A DNA stretch of 64,000 nucleotides from Campanula takesimana (GCA_026119855.1 JAOWBW010000112.1:806001-870000), one strand, 5' to 3'; numbered from the stretch's first letter, positions 11,045 to 22,617 are shown. Translations and numbers: made by a program. The notes: generated by a model from the sequence alone, not told the origin.

Positions 11045-11312
11045 ACTACTGTATCTAAGTGTATTTTGATAATTAGCTACTGTATACAAGTGTATCCACT
11101 GTATCTATAATCTAGATCCTTGATTTTGTATCTAATCTAGTGATTATGCTTGGTTCTCACGGTATCTGTATGAGAACCAAAATAAAATGAGAACCGTGAG
11201 AATCAAGCATAACCACTAGATTAAACACAAAATCAAGGATTCTGATTATAGATACAGCGGATACATTTGTATACACTAGCTAATTTTCAAAATACACTTG
11301 GATACAGTAGTT
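11045..11312. repeat. Hairpin repeat with ~120-bp arms and a third, direct copy
   Basis: The left arm (11045-11163) and right arm (11190-11312) are near-perfect reverse complements around a short loop. ATGCTTGGTTCTCACGGT pairs with ACCGTGAGAATCAAGCAT, and CCTTGATTTTGT with ACAAAATCAAGG. A partial direct copy of the left arm follows at about 11313-11456 and ends in GGTTCTCACTAGAGCAAGAC. The sequence is rich in GTATC/GATAC phrases and has no ORF. It looks like a foldback-type MITE, or a Helitron-related end; I cannot decide which. Confidence 0.75.
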
Positions 11313-11459
11313 ATTTAGCTACTTTATCTTAGTGCAATATTCAAAATTTATCCAAGTATATACAAGTGTATCTAATGTATCTCTAATTTGGACTTGATTT
11401 TGTATCTAATCCAATGGTTATGCTTGGTTCTCACGGTTCTCATTTTAAATGGTTCTCAC

Positions 11460-11489
11460 TAGAGCAAGACCCTAGATATACATATATAC

Positions 11490-11521
<32 letters not shown>

Positions 11522-11895
11522 TTTTAAAAAATAATGTTGTTAAAATTATAAAAATGGCTTACTTTTGTTCGTACATGATTTTAAGTATATGTCACGGGCA
11601 TAATGATTTGTGAGAGAGGAATTAGTAACTTCAACAAAAATTCGATATTCATCTAAAGACAATTGTTTTTCTTGGAAAATCAATATTCACGGAGTGAGTA
11701 ACTAATATCCATGTTAAGCTGGTGAATCTCGCAAAAGATTATCGAAGGTAATAAATACAAACTTACACTAACACGTCCTGCTCCATAATATATTTTTTTT
11801 AGGAAATAACACAAAAAAATGATACTACTGTGGTAGCCGTCCAACTTCACAGAAATACGGAGTACATTCTAACTAGATGAACCACTCATGAATAT
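11460..11895. other. AT-rich spacer with a TA/CA microsatellite
   Basis: TATA/CACA repeats lie at about 11470-11522, then unremarkable AT-rich sequence. No gene is seen. Confidence 0.5.
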
Positions 11896-12582
11896 TGTAA
11901 GAGACAATTATCCCACATCTTTTAAAGAGAGAAACATGGACCGGTATATAGACTTGAGGAGTTACTCCCCTTATCACCAATTGGTTTTAAGGTGGAACCT
12001 CCAACATAGTCCATTGCCGGCCCAGTCCAGCCCATGCTAACACTCGGGCCTCTCGCTTCTTCTTACCACATCTCTAATTCTAAGATGGTATCAGAGCCAC
12101 CGATCTACGGTGGCCTGACTTCCGTTGCTTCTACATGGGACACGTGCAGGCCCAACGGCCCACGATTCTGCTCCGCGCCACCCGATTAACAAGTCCACGT
12201 TGTAAGCCTTGGCAAAGCCCGCTATCTCTAATTCTAAGATGGTATCAGAGCCACCGATCTACGGTGGCCTGACTTCCGCTGCTTCTACATGGGACACGTG
12301 CAGGCCCAACGGCCCACGTTTCTGCTCCGCGCCACCCGATTAACAAGTCCACGTTGTAAGCCTTGGCAAAGCCCGCTACACATGAGGGGGCGTGTAAGAG
12401 ACAATTATCCCACATCTTCTAAAGAGAGAAACATGGACCGGTATATAGACTTGAGGAGTTACTCCCCTTATCACCAATTGGTTTTAAGGTGGAACCTCCA
12501 ACATAGTCCATTGCTGGCCCAGTCCAGCCCATGCTAACACTCGGGCCTCTCGCTTCTTCTTACCACATCTCTAATTCTAAGA
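11896..12582 (+). mobile_element. TRIM retroelement with a tandemly duplicated primer binding site
   Basis: Two 190-bp direct repeats (11896-12085 and 12393-12582) start TGTAAGAGACAATTATCCC. A 5-bp duplication AATAT flanks them (11891-11895 and 12583-12587). TGGTATCAGAGCC follows the left repeat directly, and a purine tract ATGAGGGGGCG precedes the right one. The interior is about 300 bp with no coding region, which defines a terminal-repeat retrotransposon in miniature. The last bases of the left LTR, the PBS and the interior (about 150 bp) are duplicated in tandem, giving a second PBS at about 12239. Movement would depend on proteins from another element. Confidence 0.9.
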
Positions 12583-13025
12583 AATATCATAGTCCATTCC
12601 GGCTTACTATAAATATGTTTCTGTAAAATCAAAAACTGTAAGGGAATATTTGACTCCTCAATAGGAAGCTATCACATTGAAATTGGAAGAGTAATTTTTA
12701 TGTCAAATCTAATTCAAATATTCCAACTGAGTTTTCCAAACAAAACATAAATCCTTTTCCGCTTTAATAAAATTGTAAACCATATCATAAGTTATAAGCA
12801 AGAAACAAATAGAGAATGTGCGAGATTGTTTGCTAACCTCTAGTTGATATATAATGAACCAGGATCCATCCTTTACAATTGATTATTTCGCGCTCAAAAC
12901 CAGTAAAATACTGAATGTTGTAAAAGGTTTTGGTCAGGCAAAGGAATGCTGATAAATGAACAAAGGAATGCTGATAAATGAACAGCCTTTTTACTATTTG
13001 TTTTGGCCAATTTTTGACAATTGGA
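12583..13025. other. Intergenic, with a perfect 22-bp tandem duplication
   Basis: CAAAGGAATGCTGATAAATG plus AA occurs twice in tandem at 12939-12982. Otherwise the sequence is unremarkable up to the copia insertion. The last five bases, TTGGA, are that insertion's target site. Confidence 0.6.
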
Positions 13026-13511
13026 TGTTGGAACAAGATGGCTTGCAATACAAGTTATTTAGACTTCCATTAATAAAATCATGACTATAATATTAATATA
13101 AAGTATAGTCAAACCTAGTCAATGTGTAGAATCCCTGAAATGTAATTTACCTATTTATGATGGGCAAAATGGTAAATTAACATTGCTTAAGAAATGAATA
13201 GGTGTGGTCCCTAAATGAAATGCCACCAAGTCTACTATATAAAGGGTCTTCCATCAACCCTTTCAAGACTACTTTTACTTTATTTTCTCTCTTATTATTC
13301 TCTTCATTATTGTCTAGAAGTGTTTGAGAAACTAAAGGGCATTCATCATTTAGAAGATCCATTTTCCTACATCTTCTTCTTCATCTTAATTCTCCCTACC
13401 AACATCTACCATGGATTCAACAGGTATATTCCTAACGCTTCCGCTTCATCTCTTCCTCAATCTTTTACTAAATATGAGTGTGGCATTCAGGGATATAAAA
13501 TTGTTCCAACA
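13026..13511 (+). repeat. 5' LTR, 486 bp
   Basis: TG...CA ends with inverted TGTTGGAACA/TGTTCCAACA. A TATATAAA promoter lies at 13236-13243, followed by a CT-rich downstream region. Confidence 0.95.
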
Positions 13512-13909
13512 ATTGGTATCAGAGCCTGCTCATTATTTAGTTTGAGTTTGAGTTCTTTTAAGAAAGCTTTATTGCTTTAATTTGATTCATTTTTTCCTGT
13601 TGAATCATAAAGGTTTGATGATGATTAGGGACTCTAATTTATTTATAGAGTACTAATAATCTTCATCAGAAATTAAGAAAATGGTTTGAAAGTTTTGTTC
13701 ATTAAAACTCAATGATTCAAGTGTGACTATCCCTTCATAATATGGTTTTATGTCTAGTGCATACCATGTGGATCTACTCACTTGATTCCATTAATTTTAA
13801 AACAAGATTATTCTTAAAAAACATGGTTTTATGTTTTAAGTACATACCATGTGGATCTACTTGTTATTAATGCCTTTTGGAAAATTTGGACAAAAATCAA
13901 AGAAGTGCA

Positions 13910-14220
13910 GAAAATCTGGCACTGTCGTGCCCTTTGTTTGGCACGGTCGTGCGCATTCATTTCCTTGAACCGGTGCATCTGAATAGTGCTGGTCCGGACG
14001 GGTGTCTTGTTTAATCCGGTCGGACCGGTTCGTTTGGCACGATCGTGTCTCTGGTTTAGTACGGCCGTGCTCATTGTACCGTGAAAACATGCACTTTCGG
14101 ATAATTTTGGCACGGTCGTGCATCAATTTTAGCACGGTCGTGCAATGTGTGCCGTGAGAACATGCCTTTTTGTAAATTGTTGCACAGCCGTGCATCTTTC
14201 TATGCTCGACCGTGCATCTA
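13910..14220 (+). repeat. Array of GCACGGTCGTGC-type palindromes in the leader
   Basis: About nine copies occur between PBS and gag: GGCACTGTCGTGC, GGCACGGTCGTGC (twice), GGCACGATCGTGT, GTACGGCCGTGC, AGCACGGTCGTGC, TGCACAGCCGTGC and GCTCGACCGTGC. One pair of TCCGG(A/T)CGG type copies lies at about 13993-14030. They are spaced about 20-50 bases apart with AT-rich, non-repeated spacer. The related copy at 690-1135 carries mainly the other motif type, so the two have turned over between copies. Confidence 0.85.
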
Positions 14221-14781
14221 CTGTTCATCAGAATTGGATTTTTTGAAATTTTCTGTATAATTTTGTTTTTTCCTTTGGAACAAAACATACATTTTTTCAA
14301 ACCCTAAGGCCTTGATTAATTATATGCTTTGACAATTTTATTCATTGTTTAAATAATATTGTCGCCTAAGTGATTTACGTTATTTAAACCCTAAAATTGT
14401 AAAGTGTTGGATGTTTAAGTTGATATGTGAATGGCTTGAATTTTCCAAAGAAGATCTTGACATTTGACTAAACTTAGGCATTCATGTGGTAACAAGTAAA
14501 ATGAACATTAGGTTATTTTCTTAGGTACTTATGTCGGCCCAAAGGAAGATTAAGTATTTTTTAAAATATAAGTTCAAATTACTTGTTGCCTAAGGCAATC
14601 ATTTATGAGTCAACTCGCAATCCAAAGATTAGTTTTGATGTCATGTTGATTGTCTTGTTGATGGATTTCGTTGATATAATTAATCATTTTTCATTATGTA
14701 GTGTCTTATACATGTTTTGTATTCATTCTTGTTCTCGAAATTCCAACAGATTTACTTATAGCTTCATCCGTGATTACTTCT

Positions 14782-15261
14782 ATGAGTACCGTACCGATGC
14801 TTAATGGGACTAATTTTAAAACTTGGAAAAATAAATTGATGATGATCTTAGGCTATATGGACATAGATCATGCATTAAGGGAGCCGTTTCCTCTTCCTCT
14901 CTCTAACGAAAGCACTCAAGAAGAGTGTTTAAATGAGGAGAAGTGGAAACGCTCCAATCGTGTGAGCCTAATGATCATGAATATAGTTGTCCCGGAGACC
15001 ATTTTGACCGGTATCTCCAAGGATATTGATGCTAAAATATTATTTGATATGCTTGAGGAACGTTTAGCATCTACCTCCTCTCATGGGACAAAGAGAAAAG
15101 GGAAGGATGTTGCGGTTGCAAGAAATAAGAAGCGTAAGGGATCATCTAATGATCATGAAGAATGCTTCTTTTGCAAGGACCTCAATCACATGAAGTACGA
15201 CTGCCCTAAGTATCACGCTTGGCGTGCTAAGAAAGGTATGTCATTTGGTATTTGTTTGTGA
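14782..15261 (+). CDS. Copia gag, shortened, with a zinc knuckle
   Basis: A 159-residue open frame starts MSTVPMLNGTNFKTWKNKLM, typical of copia Gag, and ends after a CX2CX4HX4C zinc knuckle (CFFCKDLNHMKYDC, about residues 129-142) that would bind RNA in the virus-like particle. The central UBN2 part, usually over 100 residues, is missing: the frame passes directly from LEERLASTSS to a basic linker. The same deletion is present in the copy at 1608-2174, so it was inherited from a common defective parent. Whether this short Gag still assembles is unknown. No protease is fused; the frame stops in the region where it would start. Confidence 0.8.
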   Translation: MSTVPMLNGTNFKTWKNKLMMILGYMDIDHALREPFPLPLSNESTQEECLNEEKWKRSNRVSLMIMNIVVPETILTGISKDIDAKILFDMLEERLASTSSHGTKRKGKDVAVARNKKRKGSSNDHEECFFCKDLNHMKYDCPKYHAWRAKKGMSFGICL

Positions 15262-18200
15262 TAAAGGGTAATTTGGTTTCATTTCCTACATATACATAGT
15301 GGTTGAATATTGGAACGACAACTTACATAAAGGAAGTTTATGTAGGATTGCCTGAAATACCGAAGTCCTGGAGAAGATGAAGAATTCATCTATATGGAAG
15401 CCAGGATCCGGTTGAAGTGCAAGGCATCGGGAATTTTTGTTATTGTTAAAGTACTTAGTAATATTTGTATAAATACTACATTTGTTGTACCGTCATTTAG
15501 ACGGAATTTGATATTTATCACACTATTGAAAAAAGAAGGTTATTTTGTTCAATTTTATAAATGTGATTTTTATTTTTATTCTAATGTTGATAGTACTAGT
15601 ACTTTGTCAAGTAGTATTTATTCACTTGACCTTATTTACACAATAAATTAATCCCATAAATAATGAAACCAAAACTAGAAAGCAAAAGTTATCAAGTAAA
15701 TTTTAAGGCATAGGCATTTGGGTCATATTTCCAAGAGGAAAATTGATAAGCTTATGTTAAAGGAAATCTTGAACAAACTTGATATTTCGAAAAATACTTT
15801 TGCATTAAATGCCTTAAAGGAAATTTACAAACATTAAAAGAATAAGTATTCTCGAGAGCATCAAGTGTCTCAAAGAACTAATACATTCGGATATTTGTGG
15901 GCCATTCATTAATCCTTCATGGAAAGGTCAACAATAGTTATTATGTTTATAAATGACTACTCTCAACATGGATACATTTATTACTTCATGCAAAGACTCA
16001 AGTTATGGACGTTTTCAAGTCTTATGAGGTCAAAGTTGGAAATCAACTTTGAAAGACTATTAAGAACATTAGGTCCAATCATGATAGAGTATATCATGGT
16101 TGAAATGTTTGTTAAAGGGAACAACATCTAGGTCCTTTTTTACTCGCTATTTTGAAGAGTGTGTGATTGTCTCCATCTACATTAAGCCGGGTACGCCTAG
16201 CATAAATGATGTACACAAGAGACATGATAAAATCCTTAAGGAAATGGTTATAAGCATGTTTTGTGCTTTTTTTACCTCACTCATTATGGGCGATACATTA
16301 AAACCGCAGCCCTTATTCTCATTAAAGCTCCCTCTAAACTACTAATAAATACCCTTTATAATTTTGGGACGAATAAGGATAACATCCTTAAATCATCTTC
16401 ATTTATGGGGTTGTCTAACATAGGGTAGACTTTATAAGTCTACTAAGGTCAAGTTAGACATAAGATTGTTAGTAGTTATTCATGAGGTAAGCCGAGAGAT
16501 CTAGGGGATATATAAATTTTACAACCCAAAAATTTGAACATTTTGAAACGAGAAAAGCTAGGTTCTTTGAGAATGTTGAATTTAGTGGGAGATTAGGTGT
16601 AATATTTTGAATTTGGAATAGAAGAGGCATCCATTTCTTCACCTCTTCCATAAGTTCCAATTGGATTTCAAATTTTGTACTTGATATTCAAGAAGAACAT
16701 GCAATTCAAAATAAATATGGGTTCCCTATAAATATTAAACAACATGAAAATGTTGATCATAAGAAGGAAATTCAACAACCTCAAAATTAGGAAGAACCAA
16801 GTGCCCTTAAAGAGATACAATAGAGTAAGAAGGATTGTAATACCGGATAATTATGAGATGTATCTTACCGAGAAATAAAGGACACATAGGTTTAGTGGGA
16901 GATGAGCCATTCATCTACCATAAAGCCATTAATGGTCCTAATTCTCATAAGTAGATTAATACCATATATAAAGAGTTGAAATCTTTGAAAGATAACAACT
17001 TTTGGGATCTTTTACATTACCTAAAGATGTGAAACCTATAAATGGGTCTCTAAGACCTAAAAGGATTCACAAAAGTAATGTTGAAAGATATAAAGACCCA
17101 TCTAGTTGCTAAAGAATTTTCAACTCATAAGAAAGGCATTAATTATCAAGAAAGAAATATTTCCCGATATCTTCTAAAAACTCTTTTAGAACCATTATGG
17201 CACTAGTAGCAATTTGTGTCTTAAGCTTCATCAAATGGATATTAAGAACTTTTCTTAATGGAAACATTGGGGAAACTATCTATATGAAGAAATCCATTTA
17301 TGGACTTAAGTAAAACTTCTCATTAATGGTATTTAAAGATTAATCAAGTTATTCTTTCATTTGGTTTTGAAATGAATCTTGATAAATATTGTATATACCA
17401 TAAGTTCAGTGGGAGTAAAAATTATAATTTTGGTCTTATATGTGGGTAATATTTGCTTGCTAGTAATGTTTTAAACCTTAATAAGGAAACTAAGAAATTT
17501 CTTTGGAATGAAAATTCTTGGTGAGGCATCTTTTTGTATTAGGAATCCAAGTTCACTGTGAGTATTCACGGAGTATTTTAGGATTATCACAAAAGGCCTA
17601 TATAGAAAAGGTATTACAAAAGGTATAGCATGAAAAACTATAAACCACTTGACACCCCTAATTTTAAAGGAGACATGCTTAGTCTCAAACAGTGTCCTAA
17701 AGTTAATTATGAATCCAAGTATATAGAAATATCCCTCTTTGCATCAGCAGTAAGAAAGCTTAATAAATGCGTAAGTCTTGCATTCAATGTTGGGATGCTT
17801 GGTCAACACCAAAGCAATCCAGAAAGAACATTAAGTAGTAGCCAAAAGAATGATATAGTATTTACAAAACACAAAGATCTACATGCCTATTTTAATCGGA
17901 TAATCTTGAGATCATTTGGTATTCCGATATTTGTTAAAATTACATGGCTACATAAGTTTTAATGGACTGTGATTTGTCAAAACAAGTGTCGAAAGACCAA
18001 TTAAGATATGACTATCAGGTAGCAGTTCCGTACTCTAACAAAAGGTTTATGGATTTAGACATTAAGTATCTTGTTATAAAGAAAAGAGTACAAAATGAAC
18101 ATAGAAATACAACTTATTAGAACACTCCATAATTTAACGGATCCATTTATGAAACGTTATCATATTTAGTGTTTCACCAGCATGTTGCTCATATGGGTGT

Positions 18201-18544
18201 AACAATTTGATAACATTTAATTTAGTGGGAGTTTTGTGTTGTACTTCATTAATTGTTCTATTATTTTGATCTCATTTGGTAAAGTTGGACTAGTTGGAAA
18301 AATATGTATATATTCATTATGATTCCATGCTACACATCTATACTTTTGATCTATGTCATTTAGTTAGATTTGTATTTGTTATTATAGTGGGTTTAGTTGC
18401 GAATCAATTACAACGACTGCCCCTTTAATCCTATACTTAAAAGACTAATGGACGAGATTGTTATAGATGACAACAAAGTGCACATTAGGGTTGTCATTTA
18501 TATTATACTTATGATTTAAAAGGAAGAACTTGTTTTCAACACAA
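15262..18544 (+). pseudogene. Copia pol remnant (PR, INT, RT, RNase H)
   Basis: Fragments in changing frames follow the copia order: a decayed protease start (about 15295-15345), an integrase-like FINDYSQHGY-type phrase near 15945, an EECVIVS-type stretch near 16155, an RT-like part with an LGEASFVLGIQVH-type phrase near 17518, and MKNYKPLDTPNFKGD-like connection-domain sequence at 17630-17830. No frame is longer than about 110 codons. There is no intact catalytic core, so the element cannot replicate alone. Confidence 0.8.
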
Positions 18545-18553
18545 GTGGGAGAT

Positions 18554-19039
18554 TGTTGGAACAAGATGGCTTGCAATACAAGTTATTTAGACTTCCATTA
18601 ATAAAATCATGACTATAATATTAATATAAAGTATAGTCAAACTTAGTCAATGTGTAGAATCCTTGAAATGTAATTTACCTATTTATGATGGGCAAAATGG
18701 TAAATTAACATTGCTTAAGAAATGAATAGGTGTGGTCCCTAAATGAAATGCCACCAAGTCTACTATATAAAGGGTCTTCCATCAACCATTTCAAGACTAC
18801 TTTTACTTTATTTTCTCTCTTATTATTCTCTTCATTATTGTCTAGAAGTGTTTGAGAAACTAAAGGGCATTCATCATTTAGAAGATCCATTTTCCTACAT
18901 CTTCTTCTTCATCTTAATTCTCCCTACCAACATCTACCATGGATTCAACAGGTATATTCCTAACGCTTCCGCTTCATCTCTTCCTCAATCTTTTACTAAA
19001 TATGAGTGTGGCATTCAGGGATATAAAATTGTTCCAACA
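18554..19039 (+). repeat. 3' LTR, 486 bp
   Basis: Same length as the 5' LTR. It differs at three positions that I can see (two C/T near its start and one C/A before the CT-rich part). It follows the purine tract and is followed by the TSD TTGGA. Confidence 0.95.
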
Positions 19040-19044
19040 TTGGA

Positions 19045-20109
19045 CAAATAAAAAAATAAGTAGCGTAAAAATGGAATATAGATTTCAGAATTCAAGATGT
19101 TAATGCAGGATGTAACAAGGAAAGCCTTTGAGCAACAACTCTTTGGCATAAAACCTCGGGAGGTTTTGGAAACCTACCTCTGTACCAAACAATTTTATTA
19201 ATATAGGAGTGTGAGTACAAGAGAGAGTATTGAGAGAGAGAGAGTTGCAGCGGGGAATGAGTGAAAAAGTGTGTGTTGTGCTTACATAGAATGTGTTAAG
19301 TATTTATACTAAAAGAATAAGGTAAACTATCCATCAATGCCTAAGATCTCAGAGAGTTTGTTGCAGAGATATCGCTGATTCTTTGGAAGACGTGGGAGAC
19401 TTTCTTTGACGTATGTTGATAAGTCCTATGTGTGTTTTGACTTAGTCTTTGAGTGCTCGAAGTTTTAGTAGTGGTTCCTGAAAAATAAGATCGATAACAG
19501 ACCTGCAGGACGTAATTAACCAAGTTGCATGATAAAGATGTTAGGCCAAGTTGAAGGTTCAGGATGTAAAGGCAACATGTAAAGTCAACATATCAGATCA
19601 ACTTGTAGAGTCAACATGTAGAGTCAAGATGTAAGATGTAACTTCAGGATGTAACCTCAGGATGTCAACTCAGGATGTCAGGATGTAAAGTCAACATGTA
19701 GAGTCGAGATGTAAGATGTAAACTCAAGTCGTTATTTCCAGGATGTAGATATAGTGCTGTGAGATTTTTCTCCCCAAACACTATTAAAGAAAAATTTATT
19801 CAACCAAAAAAGGGAAAGAAACTTACCAATAGGATTTTTCCTCGCTTGGACAAAAGCATAAACCGGCAAAAAGTTTCAGTCTGAGGAAAATTCGTGAGGT
19901 AAGACGTTTGGTTGCACACAGCCACATAGTTTTCTAAAAGAGAGGCAGTTCTATTGGCATAAACAAATTAGGGTTCATCATAAGTTCTAAATAAATAATT
20001 ACAAATAAGGAGTCGTGCCCTTTTTACCCTAATTTCACCTAGTCAATTTTTGAGCCTATTCATATGGCCCATTGGTGATTATTTAAAAAAATATAATATT
20101 TGTTGAAAC
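19045..20109. other. Intergenic, with a degenerate AGGATGTAA-type repeat field
   Basis: From about 19548 to 19750 the phrases CAGGATGTAA, CAACATGTA, AGATGTAAGATGTAA and GATGTCAACTCAGGATGTCA follow each other about 15 times, with small changes and irregular spacing. The rest has no recognisable gene or terminal repeat. It looks like a minisatellite-like or motif-rich retroelement leader relic. Confidence 0.55.
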
Positions 20110-20447
20110 TGATAAAGTCTGAGGTTTCATCCCAAAACCAATTGGAATGGGAGGACTTGACTCTGGATCTTTATATATTAATGCATTGACTTATTTAATT
20201 CCCGATATGAGATAATTGCTCCAACACGCCCCCTCACGGCTACTTACGCATGGACATATAATTGGGTGACGTGGGGCTAGATCATCGTGAGCCGAACTTT
20301 GGGCTCGCACGTGTACATGACTCTGATACCATGATAACGTCTGAGATTCCATCTCAAAACCGATTGGCAATGGGAGAAGTGGCTCTGGATCTTTATATAG
20401 TCAAGCATTGGCTAGTTAATTCCTGATATGAGATAATTGCTCCAACA
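20110..20447 (-). mobile_element. Second TRIM retroelement, 338 bp, minus strand
   Basis: Direct repeats of about 117 bp (20110-20226 and 20332-20447) begin TGATAA and end GCTCCAACA. A 5-bp duplication GAAAC flanks them (20105-20109 and 20448-20452). On the minus strand TGGTATCAGAG follows the right repeat, and the purine tract TGAGGGGGCG precedes the left one. That purine core is the same as in the TRIM at 11896. The interior is about 105 bp, far too short to code. A TATATA-type stretch lies in each repeat (about 20171 and 20393). Confidence 0.9.
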
Positions 20448-22617
20448 GAAACCATAAAAAAATTGTTCAAATAAAAAATGAAAAAGAAGATGCCCTTTCG
20501 CCTTCAGGTTTTGCTATCTATTGTTAAAAAATATCTACTAAAACTCTTGCATAATAATAAGCAATGATAAGCATGAACAAGTCTAATAAAGAACTTGATA
20601 AGGAATAAAAACAACTTTATTGACTAATTATATTTTAAAAGTCAACTCCTTTTTAGACCAAAATACTTTACAAATTACAAGATTTGTAAACAACAAGATA
20701 ATTGTTTATGAGTTTTTCAAACCTTCACGAAAAAAATTCATTTCTAATTTTCAAATATTCGATTCATAAACTGTCTGGTCCTCTATAAACAAGACAAATT
20801 AAGCTTTCAAATGAGCCAAACCCCACAACATGAATCTTTGTGAGTGAAAAATGCCACCTCTTTAATGGTGACAATCGACCCTAAGAAGCACTGTCGACCT
20901 CAAAAGCGAGACAGTCGACCCAAAATCTGGTTTGACACCATGCACGAAAATTGAAATTCATATCTTTCTCTCCCGACCTTGAAATACTTTTGAGTAAAGT
21001 TGACTCATGTACTTTTCTAGAGACTATAATCTCAAAATCATCCTTATAAGTAAAAAAATGGCAGCCAGTCAAAGTTCAGTGAAGATGACAGTTGACCCAA
21101 GGCAGCTCAACTGTCAAGACACCTTGCTCTAAAAACTCAATATCTCACCTAATGTCGACATTTCATACCAATTTCTTTTTAGTAATTTAGACTCGTAGAC
21201 CTTTCTAGAGATTATAGCCACAAAGCCTATGACCTTATGAAGCAAAAAAGTTTATTCATCAAAGTTGACCAAAAAATATGGCAATTTTTTCTTGCACTAA
21301 GCATGTTCAATGCAAGCTCTTTTTAATATGGGGCTATGTAGCAAGATTTCTTCCATACATTCTCATACTATCATTCTTGTATCTCTTTTTCTATCAAAAG
21401 AAATTTATTTATTTTATATTGTGAACTCGTGTATCAAATATAATATCTTCCTCGCCTCAAAATATAATCATCACCAAAATGGGAGAAATTGTTAAGACCT
21501 TTGTCTTGATTTTGATGGTAAAGAGGGATAAAATGTAATATCCTAGTTTTTATCTCTAAGAACGTATTTAAAGAGATTTACAATTCGGGAGAAAATGGAA
21601 GCCTCAACTATCAAGGAGAACACAGTCAAGTTTAAAGACTTTTCCTCAAGTTTTTAACTATGGAAAGTTAATGGACTTACTGTCTAGAAAAGATATCCAT
21701 ATGATAAAGTTACACAAAGACCGCCCCTCCCCCTGCCCCTCAAGTTTCCCAAATTTTCATCAACGATTATTTTCACCTTATATTGAGTCCTAAAAATATT
21801 GAATATTGTACTCATTTGAGAGGAGTTTCAATGATGAACATGATTATGCTTTCAGATTTTGCATTCGAGCTCTAGGTGAAAAGCTATATAAGAATTACAA
21901 AATATAATATATATGGAGAAGGGTGCAAAGTTCAAAATGTAAATGCTACACATTTGAATCAAAATGAAATGTCTTTGCCAGTAAACTAAATGGACTTTGG
22001 AATTGAGAAGGAAATATATCTTCCCCAAGAAAAGAAGAAATCTTTCCACAAATCAAGGAATTAAGTTTGGAGACAAAGACCATTGACTCTATATTGAATA
22101 CCTCAACTTGGACAAACTTTACCAACACATCTACTTCTCTTTTTCTCCTTATAGTTGGAATGAAGCCTTCCAATTATCAAGGTGTAATATACACCATGGT
22201 GTGAAGCCTACACCATTTCTTCCTCAGTGTGTGAAATATACACCAATTGCACACACTGACCTCAAGCTAAAACGCAAATAACCCAACCTAAAACACAAGG
22301 CAGTTGACCAAACTCAAACTATACCCAATATACCCAAACATGATGTGTGTAACCAAAATGTAAACATATTCCTATTCCGCACCACATATACTTCACACCT
22401 TCTACATACTAAAGAGGAACACCGATGATCCAAAGAAGAGCTTCAATCCGACAAATTCAAGTGTCAGAGCTAAGGAAGAACTTCATCACATTAGTGAATC
22501 AATTTTTCTTTTTCTTTTTTTATGTTATGCAACTAGCATCCTTAATTAGTGATCTAATTATCCGAAGAGAATTCATAGATTTTTCTTAAAAATTCACGTT
22601 ATGCCGGAGGAGATATA
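20448..22617. other. Retroelement-like debris without coding capacity
   Basis: At 20870-21115 the motif (A)CTGTCGACC, ACAGTCGACC, ACAGTTGACC and CAACTGTC recurs in AT-rich DNA, as in the other motif-rich leaders. At about 21475-21492 GGGAGAAATTGTTAAGACC looks like a purine tract joined to an LTR start, but I find no partner. The rest has no recognised protein, RNA gene or terminal repeat. Confidence 0.45.

Larger units (their letters stand above)
13026..19039 (+). mobile_element. Complete copia-type element with young LTRs and a dead interior
   Basis: Two 486-bp LTRs (13026-13511 and 18554-19039) start TGTTGGAACA and end TGTTCCAACA. The duplicated target TTGGA flanks the whole (13021-13025 and 19040-19044). 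PBS TGGTATCAGAGC lies at 13514-13525 and a purine tract GTGGGAGAT at 18545-18553. Between them lie a motif-rich leader, a short gag, and degenerate protease, integrase, RT and RNase H. I count only three differences between the LTRs, yet pol is full of stops and frameshifts. This suggests a recent, trans-mobilised insertion of an already defective element. Confidence 0.95.

Noticed and set aside
12086..12098. tRNA gene suggested by TGGTATCAGAGCC
   Set aside because: It is a 12-13 base primer binding site only; no cloverleaf can be drawn around it. The same applies at 332, 13514, 44223 and 8831.
13215..13580. 121-codon frame across the 5' LTR end (also 18743-19051)
   Set aside because: Spans LTR, PBS and leader; it is non-coding promoter and leader sequence.
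13910..14220. CRISPR-like array
   Set aside because: The repeated units are 12-13 bases, variable, irregularly spaced and lie in a plant retroelement; no cas genes.
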